This document shows, piece after piece, positions 57,640-64,000 of a stretch of 64,000 bases of DNA. Each line of letters opens with the position of its first letter. Position 1 is the stretch's first letter. The stretch spans positions 39,287 to 103,286 of the forward strand of contig SAXG01000107.1 of NCBI GenBank assembly GCA_012932865.1, read 5' to 3'. This DNA comes from Amylostereum areolatum (Eukaryota > Basidiomycota > Agaricomycetes > Russulales > Stereaceae). The notes under the pieces are model-generated. The model searched no databases. It was not told the DNA's origin and saw only the letters and a program-made list of their open reading frames with translations. The position numbers and the translations under genes were made by a program.

Positions 57640-58490
57640 CCGACTTATCACCACAGTGCCCCCCTCCAAGGCTACTCGACGCGCACAGCGACGAGTATGT
57701 CGACAAACTCAAGGCACGGCTCCGAGAGCTCACCCGCGACCCGACAACGCTCGTCATTTACACCGACGGCTCTCGGCGGCGGGCAAATGGTCATCGCCGC
57801 ACGGGTGCTGGGTACGCCGCATATATGGGCTTGGACGAGGTTAGAGCTGGCCGCTGGGGTCTGGGGCGGCGTGCGGGAATCTACGACGCAGAGATGCTTG
57901 CCCTTTCTGGCGGCGCCGCTGCGGCCAGTGAATCTCTTGCACAACACCCTTATCTCACGCGCATCCTCTTTCTCTCCGACAACCAATCCGCCGTCACATC
58001 CATCACCGACACCGCTGATCACCCTGCCCAAACTGCCTCCATTCTTTTCCGCCGACACACCCAAACCCTTCTCACAACCTCAGAGGCCCTCAGGATCGAA
58101 GTAGCATGGTCCCGGGGCACAAAGGCATAGTCGGGAACGAGCGGGCAGACACCATCGCAAAGGAGGGGGTCACACGGTACGCCCCTTATCCATTCCACAC
58201 CATCTCCTGGGCGCGCGCGAACGGCAACGTCTCGAGCACTGAAAGCCTGGCGTTCCGAATGGGCCAACAACGCTCGCACAACAACCTTGCATCCATTGCA
58301 CTCCGACAACCACCATCCACCAATCTATCCTCCTTCCACCGCAATTTCGACGGCCCTCGCGATGTCCACACCCGCATCATTCAGACCATTGTCGGTCACG
58401 GCTTCCGTGGCGACTACTATGCCCGCTTCGTTCCCACAGAACCCACCGCCTGCCCGTGCGGCGATGCCTCCCATTCAAACCCGTGACCAC
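57640..58490 (+). pseudogene. LINE ORF2, RNase H domain and C-terminus, broken
   Basis: The frame carries VIYTDGSRRRANGHR (first Asp), YDAEMLALSGGAAAA (Glu) and ILFLSDNQSAVTSI (second Asp). After one missing base in TGG-TCCCGG near 58110 the fourth acidic motif PGHKGIVGNERADTIAKEGV follows. A tail with CPCG and HILADCPPF is the usual zinc-finger-like LINE C-terminus. A C-terminal RNase H is a hallmark of Tad1 and related clades. Confidence 0.9.
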
Positions 58491-58854
58491 ATCCTCGCCG
58501 ATTGCCCACCCTTCGAAGATCAGCGGCATTCTACCTCGTGCCGTATCGCGAACATTGTCAACACCATTCTTCTCGGCACCCATGCTGGCCTCATCGGCCG
58601 TTTCCAATTTGTCGGCACCGTCTCGTGCATTTGCCAAAGTGCCGAACGAGTTTCCCCCTCCCCTTGACCCAGACGACGTGGACCCGGGATAGATTACTAT
58701 TTGTTCCAGTCTTCGGACTGCATCTGACCCCCCCCCCCCTCGATACATTGACCCTCGCGCCCCATTGTCCTACTCTTACATCCCACCTAACACTACATAC
58801 CTTTACCTACTGCCTGCATTTAGTCCTAGGTACTTGACGCGGGATACAAATGTA

Positions 58855-58877
58855 TTTAAAAATAAAGAATAAAAAAA
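58855..58877 (+). other. A-rich 3' tail of the LINE
   Basis: Ends in runs of A with AATAAA-like units immediately before the target-site duplication, as expected for target-primed insertion. Confidence 0.85.
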
Positions 58878-58893
58878 GCGCAAACCACGTGAC
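58878..58893. repeat. 3' target-site duplication of the LINE
   Basis: GCGCAAACCACGTGAC, identical to 53057-53072. Confidence 0.9.
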
Positions 58894-58969
58894 AAACGGC
58901 GCCTAGCCGGAATTGCCGTCTGCGGCGCCGCCTCCACTTTCCTGGCACAGGTCCGCGGACGTCTGCGCA

Positions 58970-59830
58970 TGACCCTCACGCCCCGCGCACAGCGCGCCCA
59001 CCCCTACTCATCCTTGCACGGCCTCATACAGCGCTCACGCCACTGCACATCCGCACACGACCGCCGCCCGTCCGCGCACCTCCCCAGCTCGCCCGCACAA
59101 CTCCTCAGCTCGCCCGCGCACCCCCCCCAGCTCGCCCGCGCACAGACCCTCGCCCGTCTGCACGCAACCGGCGCATCCACACACCGGCACACCGGCACAC
59201 CGGCACACCCGCAACGCGCCCCCCGCATGCTCTCGCACCCCCCGTGCCTGTCCGCGCACTCCACTTGCTCGTCCGCAAACGGACTTCACCGTCTGCGGAC
59301 GATGAAAGTCCGTCCGGCGATGCTGTCGCACACGGCCCCTGCTCGCACGCATGGCCACTGCTCGTCCGAGCACGCCCCCCGCTCGACCACACAGGCCCCT
59401 CGCTGGCGCGCACGGCCTCTGCTCGCTCGCGCACGCACCCTCGCTCGTCCACGGACGCCCTCCGCTCGTTTGTGCACCCCCTGCCCGTCCGCGCACGCCC
59501 CCCGCTTGTGCGCGAGCGATGAAGTCTATGCGTGGATGCTTGCGCGCACGGACCTCATCGTCCGCGCACACTCCCCGCTCGTCCTCGCATGGCCCCCACA
59601 CGCGTCACGCGCATGTCGCCCGCCTTGTCCGTGGACGGACGGAATTCATCAATCCGCGGACGGGACTTTGTCGTCCGTGCACGACCCGACACCCGCCGGC
59701 GCACACCCCACGCCCGCCTGCTCATCGGCATGCCCCCCCCCCCCTTGTCTGCGGATGGAGTTTGTTGTCCGCGGACGGACTTCATTGTCTGCGGATGGAC
59801 TTCATTGTCTGCGGACGGACTCCACGGGGA
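58970..59830. repeat. GC-rich degenerate minisatellite (GTCCGCGCAC-type units)
   Basis: Irregular tandem units of 18-24 bp built on CCCGCTCGTCCGCGCACG fill this stretch and keep long frames open on both strands, producing Arg/Ala/Pro-rich artefact ORFs. Toward 59750-59830 the unit becomes TTGTCTGCGGATGGACTTCA, repeated three to four times in near-exact 21-bp steps. I do not believe any of the open frames are genes. Confidence 0.7.
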
Positions 59831-60160
59831 TGTATTCGCGGAGGCGCCCTCTGCGGAGATACCTTCCGCGGAGGACACCTTCCGTGGAGACACTTTCTGT
59901 GGAGACATCTTCAACGCGGACATGTTCTATGGCGACACAGTCTACGGGGACACATTCCGCTGAGGACACATTCCACTGGGACGAATTCCTGGGGAGACAC
60001 ATTCCAGGAAAACATGCTCTGGGAACAGACGTTTCTGGAAGACACGTTGCAGGGAGACATGTTCTGTGAAGACATGTTTTGCGGAGACCTATTCCGCAGA
60101 GACATATTCCGCGGAGAGAGACTTTCCGTGGAGACACTTTCCGTGGAGATGCGGTGACAC
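59830..60160. repeat. 18-bp degenerate tandem repeat, forward block
   Basis: Units close to TTCCGCGGAGACACATTC recur about 17-18 times with drift (for example GGAGACACTTTCCGTGGAGA at the right end). The period is a multiple of three, so a Gly-Asp-Thr-Phe-Arg-rich frame stays open. Related to the inverted block at 60440-60720. Confidence 0.75.
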
Positions 60161-60439
60161 ATTCTACAACCAGCGAAGCTTCCACTTTTCTCTTAGCATA
60201 TCAGTAGGGAAGAGCCACCCCTCTACGTGATGTCTGCCCTGTCACAGCCTTCTGGCACGGGAAATTCAAGACTTAGTACTCCACCAGCCACCCCTATGTG
60301 AAGTCAGCGAGACACGAACGATCTTCCACCGGTAGTAGTTCATCGCCATCGACTTGTGTCGCTCAAGTTGAACCAGGTCCACCGACACCCCCCCCAGACC
60401 AGACCAGTGTCCCCGAGTCAGACTCGGACCACCCCATTT
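60161..60439. other. Unique spacer between two inverted minisatellite blocks
   Basis: About 280 nt of ordinary composition. GAGCCACCCCTCTACGTGAT at 60215 and CAGCCACCCCTATGTGAAGT at 60284 are weak direct repeats. No gene or RNA gene was recognised. Confidence 0.4.
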
Positions 60440-60720
60440 GACGCAGAATCTCCACGGGATATATCTCCGCGGGATATGTCTCCGTGGAATATGTCTCCAC
60501 GTGATGTCTCCATGGGATAGTCTCCACAAGATATGTCTTCTGTGGGATATTTCTTCCAAGCAATGTGTCTCTACGGATGTGTCTCCACGGAGTGGGTCTC
60601 CCCGTCTCCGCGGGATATGTCTCCGTGGATATGTCTCCACGAATGTGTCCCCGCGGAGCCAACTTCCACGGGTCCAACTCCGCACGCCCAACTCCGCGGA
60701 TCTATACTCCGCGGAGCCAG
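60440..60720. repeat. 18-bp degenerate tandem repeat, inverted block
   Basis: Units such as CTCCGCGGGATATGTCTC and CTCCACGTGATGTCTC are the reverse complement of the 59830-60160 units (GAGACATATTCCGCGGAG). Together with the spacer the two blocks could form a long, imperfect stem. Confidence 0.75.
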
Positions 60721-60788
60721 GTCCGTTGGAGTCCTTTTCCTGGAGAATATTATATGGAGATCCTTGTCTCATGCTATAGACTCCGTCA

Positions 60789-61010
60789 ATGGAGCCAGTT
60801 CTGTAGAGGTCCTTTTCTGGAGCCCATTCTACAGAGATCTTTCTCCTATTTCATGGAACTCGCCACACGGGGCGAGTGCCTCTTTTCTAAAGCCCATTCT
60901 GCAGAGATTGTTCTTCTATGTTCAGAGACTCCGTCTGCAAGGCCTATTTCGCGGTGGCCCTTTTTGAAGCCTATTCTACGGGGATCCTTCTCCTATCCTA
61001 CCAACCTTCT
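60789..61010. repeat. Three to four diverged copies of a ~72-bp repeat
   Basis: GCCCATTCTACAGAGATCTT (60819), GCCCATTCTGCAGAGATTGT (60891) and GCCTATTCTACGGGGATCCT (60966) are spaced 72-75 bp apart and each is followed by a CTCCTAT-like segment; a weaker copy begins near 60792. Confidence 0.65.
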
Positions 61011-61075
61011 TGTGTAAAGCCCAATGTTGCCACATTGTGAGGAACAGAGGCAGAAAATATTCTCTCCATGTGGCG

Positions 61076-61370
61076 GAATCAAGAGGAATGGAGACGTAGT
61101 ATTACTTCTCCATGCGGCCAGATTGAGAGAAACGGGGGTGTAGCATCTCCCCTCTCTGCGGCCGGATCAAGAGAAATGGAGGAGTAGTATCTCCCCTCCA
61201 TGCGGCCGGATTGAGGGAAATGGAGGGGTAGTATTTCCCCTCCATGCGGCCGGATTGAGGGAAACGGAGGGGTAACATCTCCCCTCTGTGCGGCCGGATT
61301 GAGAGAAGTGGAGGGGTAGTATTTGCGGCCGGATTGAGGGAAACAGAGAAGTGGGGTTTCCCCTGCATGC
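61076..61370. repeat. 44-bp tandem repeat, six copies
   Basis: The unit TGCGGCCGGATTGAGGGAAA, then a GGAGGGGTAGTATTTCCCCTCCA-type second half, recurs with starts near 61113, 61158, 61201, 61245, 61289 and 61324. Steps are 43-45 bp, the last shortened to 35. The second half GGAGGGG...CCCCTCC is itself palindromic, so each unit can form a small hairpin. The period is not a multiple of three. Confidence 0.85.
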
Positions 61371-62215
61371 GCTTTCAGGTATGTTCTCAATGACTTGGCC
61401 GAAATGCAAGCCAATGTGGCCGGATCGTTGGACATGGTAGTATGTCAGAATGCGGCCGCATGCGGCTGACCCATTTGCATAGGGGCTTTGTCACCGTTGA
61501 ACTCGGTGTATATCCGCTAGAGGTCAGAGCGAGAGGAGTGAGTATATGACTGTTTTCACTTCGCACAACGCTCATCGCCGCTCATGCATTTCACGTCGCG
61601 CTCCGGGATTTTTCGGCCGCGTAGCGCGCCTAACCTGGACGTACTAATATCGCTATCAACGACGATCCGCCCACCCGTGCACACAATGGCGAGTTTCTAT
61701 TCGGATAGAGAGAGTCTAGCGTACTTACTTTTTCCACCATAGATCAGTCAATTACCGCAGCTAGCGCAGAGGATCGAGGAGGAGCTCTAACTAGGGAGGC
61801 AACTAGTTCAAGACGGAAGAGATGGAAGAGCATGCGGCGAGTCGGATACGGTACGTTCTTTTCTTTGCCTTTGGCTGGAGGTGAAAGATGGCTGACGGGG
61901 GATTCACGTGTAGTACCCAGCTCTTCGTTTTGGAGAGGGGGCTTCCGCTTGGTCTCTTCGGATTTGGTCGCGACGCTGGGTCATCGCGCGCCAGTCGTAC
62001 CCACACACCTGCCGACTGAACGCATGCGCCTGAAGATGGACGCTAAGACCAGATTCCAGAGCCACGTCACGGTTTCCGCCATCGTGCACCTCTACATCGT
62101 CCCCACCGCCGCCTACTGTCTCTTCACACCGTGAACCGTCACGTGGAGTTCATGTCCCTTGGTACACCCCCACCTCCCTCCTGTCCTGCCTATCCATCAA
62201 TCCCACGTTTCTCGC
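61371..62215. other. Intergenic, no confident gene
   Basis: Short frames at 61832 and 61686 have no recognisable domains or splice context. No repeats were seen apart from scattered similarity to the flanking minisatellites. Confidence 0.35.
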
Positions 62216-62480
62216 CCGGTGTACCCCGACATCAAGGTCCACCACGTCCACTCGTGCGTTGTCGACACCCAGATCGCGCACGACACCGGCAGCCTGATCA
62301 CCCTGCCCGATCTGGCCGCCGCCATGTCGCTCTGCCGCGCGCAACGGCGAGTGGCTCAGCGGGCGGTTCCTCTCAGCGACATAGGACCTGGAGGTGGTGG
62401 TCAAGCACAAGGAGGAGACCCTGCCGGACAACCTGTTGGTGACGAAGCCGGCGGGGACGGCGGTGAGGAAGTAAGTAGGA
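62216..62480 (+). pseudogene. 3' fragment of a short-chain dehydrogenase/reductase gene
   Basis: The frame reads VYPDIKVHHVHSCVVDTQIA, HDTGSLITLPDLAAAMSL, then after a one-base change NGEWLSGRFLSAT, an in-frame TAG at 62382 where family members have Trp, and DLEVVVKHKEETLPDNLLV to the end. This is the C-terminal part of a fungal SDR (the P-G-VVDT, PDLAA and ...GRF(V/L)SAxWD segments). The Rossmann fold and catalytic YxxxK are not present upstream. It is a broken fragment. Confidence 0.65.
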
Positions 62481-62769
62481 GTGCTGTGCCCGACGTTAGT
62501 ACCCACGGACACGAACATCCACTCCTTTGTCACCAACTAAATCCGGCCCCCTCGCTCCTCCTGCCATGCTCCCCTCTTCCTGCCCCTTCCGTCGCCTGCA
62601 CTCTCCGCCAGCGACTCTTTCCTCCCCGCGGTCCAGCGATCTCGGAACCGCCCACTCCTAAACTCCGCCTCCGCAACGCCCCTTTGTCCTGATGACTCTC
62701 GTTTTCGCAGGTCGCTCGATGGACGGCGTCTGATGTTCTCCTCTCCCCATGGGACGAATACTGCACCAT
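62481..62769. other. Intergenic, nothing recognised
   Basis: No gene, RNA or repeat was found between the SDR fragment and the inverted-end element. Confidence 0.3.
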
Positions 62770-63419
62770 CGCACCACGGGCATTGGCCGGTATTCCGCAT
62801 CCGGGGATAAGTCTAAAATAAGTCTAAAAGCAGTCCTTATCAGCACCTGCCGGCTGAGTGGTTAATCTCATCGAAATAATAGCCTGGTTGTAGAGCGCCG
62901 AGGTACCCTGAACAACTTATTCCTTTGAGATCTCCGGAAGTCATGAAGAGGACATGCAAGTGAGTTCTCCACGTGTTTGCCTTGAGGTCAAGGAAATGAG
63001 ATGTTCCCGGGATATCTGCCACTGCTCCACTGCTGCTTTGTTCGAGTCCAATGATGAGTTGCAAAGATGTTCTTATCATGCGGCTTCCCAGACCACTGAA
63101 AAAACACATTTGCGAAAGATCCCCGGTCGAGACAACTTATTTGCGGGAGATCCACCGATGAGATGACTTATTTCCGTGGCATCTGCGCTTCAAGAAAGGC
63201 ACCATGAGGAGGTCCAGCAAATGACTTCTTTGCGAGGCATCCACCGGAGACTGTGCATCTGACAAGTATAACCTATTTTGTCCATCTCACTACTTAGCTT
63301 CCAAGGTGTTCATTATAGAATATTTATGATATATCCAGGTCCAGGAATAAAGGATAGTTTTCAGATACATCAGCAATTCCTCCCCGGTTGCGGAATACCG
63401 GACAATGCCCGCGGTGTCG
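62770..63419. mobile_element. 650-bp element with 37-bp imperfect terminal inverted repeats
   Basis: Left end 62770-62806 and right end 63382-63419 are inverted copies sharing GGGCATTG.CCGGTATTCCGCA.CCGGGG with about five differences or gaps. No convincing target-site duplication was found at either side, so the true borders may be a few bases off. Internal sequence is the degenerate repeat at 62890-63255 plus about 130 bp of unique DNA. No transposase. Consistent with an old non-autonomous DNA element. Confidence 0.55.
62890..63255. repeat. Degenerate 30-45-bp repeats inside the 62.8-63.4 kb element
   Basis: Copies include AACTTATTCCTTTGAGATCT, AACTTATTTGCGGGAGATCC, GACTTATTTCCGTGGCATCT and GACTTCTTTGCGAGGCATCC, most followed by a CCGG or CCACCG segment. 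Spacing is irregular. Confidence 0.55.
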
Positions 63420-63483
63420 TCGTTTCGACGAGATCCTCCCTGCCCATTGCGCCCAACGACACATGCTCGAGTCTCGGCCTCTA

Positions 63484-63540
63484 TTGCACACCGACACCGC
63501 CACCATCACCGCCACCACCACCACCACCACCACCACGCCG
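63484..63540. repeat. CAC/CCG microsatellite
   Basis: Trinucleotide run of CAC units with CCG interruptions just outside the element's right end. It produces His/Thr/Pro runs in every frame and is not coding evidence. Confidence 0.85.
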
Positions 63541-64000
63541 TGCCGTGCCGATGACAACGTCGACGTTACTCACCCCCGCAACGACGCCCTCCCTGACCTC
63601 CGGTGAAGGGGGAGGGGGAGGCGTGGGATGAGGGCCCCAAAGGGATGCTGGGCAGGACGAGTGAGATGTCGCCGACGTCCGGAGTCCCGACGTCCCGGCT
63701 CGACGAGTCGAGACGTCGTGTCGTGTCGTGTCGAGGCGAATGGGAGCGGAGCGCGCGTGGTGATCCCATTCAGAATATACGTGGCCGTATGCTCTCCGCC
63801 GCGCACACCTGGAGTGGGATCAGGATCGGCTCCACGGTCGCATGGAGATCGCATGGCCGAGTTCATTCTGAGTATTTCCTGAACGAGAGCGGGGCTCATA
63901 CCAGGAGCATTTCATGATAGTATACTGAATGTGATCACACTTTGCTCTCAATGGGCTCTTGGGAGCCATTCAAAATAAGATCCCTAGTATTATGATGAGT
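63541..64000. other. Right end of window, no gene recognised
   Basis: Contains a short G-rich run (63602-63625) and a CGTGT repeat (63716-63732). No frame with a recognisable domain. Confidence 0.35.

Larger units (their letters stand above)
53073..58877 (+). mobile_element. Tad1-like non-LTR retrotransposon (LINE), full length but frame-broken
   Basis: A 5.8-kb element lies between perfect 16-bp direct repeats and ends in an A-rich tail (TTTAAAAATAAAGAATAAAAAAA). In order it carries a gag-like ORF1 with three zinc knuckles, an AP-type endonuclease, a reverse transcriptase with the YVDD box and an RNase H domain, the order seen in fungal Tad1-clade LINEs. The complete 5' end and intact duplication point to a fairly recent insertion. 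Frames are nevertheless interrupted at several places, so this copy cannot make its proteins as sequenced. Confidence 0.9.

Noticed and set aside
58969..60069. A 366-codon open frame rich in His, Arg, Ala and Pro
   Set aside because: It is kept open by GC-rich minisatellite units; similar long frames exist on the other strand and the peptide is only repeats.
61076..61370. CRISPR-like array of regularly spaced repeats
   Set aside because: The whole 44-bp unit is repeated with no variable spacers, and the genome is eukaryotic; it is a minisatellite.

Overview
The window is nuclear DNA of a basidiomycete fungus, most likely an agaricomycete. Nearly every gene is split by many 50-70 nt introns with GTRNGY donors and CTRAY-like branch sites. 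There is an STE3-type pheromone receptor, a MOV10/SDE3-like helicase with zinc fingers, an intron-bearing integrase-core gene, and a Tad1-like LINE. Coordinates below come from splicing the genes by eye; exon limits are inferences from splice consensus, reading phase and paralogue comparison.

Layout. 1-1.3 kb: right end of a zinc-ribbon gene that runs off the left edge. 1.7-5.6 kb: a patchwork of truncated host-gene pieces (5' part of NOC2, 3' part of eEF1B-gamma, a membrane-protein remnant, 3' part of a class I histone deacetylase), with frameshifts or stops in all but the eEF1B-gamma piece. 5.7-7.3 kb: intact integrase-core gene. 8.7-10.8 kb: two divergent conserved hypothetical genes. 11.1-14.7 kb: RNA helicase. 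16.4-17.1 kb: small secreted LysM-type protein. 18-24.4 kb: a 2011-residue low-complexity protein. 25.1-26.2 kb: Bud21/Utp16-like nucleolar protein. 27.1-28.7 kb: STE3 receptor. 29.5-33.2 kb: PEBP, HpcH/HpaI aldolase, an unknown gene, and a PY-motif membrane protein.

33.4-49.9 kb is the most gene-rich metabolic stretch. It holds two DHA2-type MFS transporters (one on each strand, identical intron layout), three tandem PRISE-type (progesterone 5-beta-reductase/iridoid synthase-like) reductases, and a large hormone-sensitive-lipase-type hydrolase. One mitochondrial-type gene and a 713-bp MITE sit among them. This looks like a locally amplified enone/terpenoid-type metabolism or detoxification cluster.

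50-64 kb is repeat-rich and almost gene-free. It contains a near-perfect 213-bp hairpin, a 5.8-kb LINE with a perfect 16-bp target-site duplication, several tandem and inverted minisatellite blocks, a 650-bp element with inverted ends, and a broken short-chain dehydrogenase fragment.

Many conserved reading frames carry single-base breaks, several in homopolymers. Either the assembly has uncorrected indels or these loci are decaying. This affects how every 'pseudogene' call here should be read.
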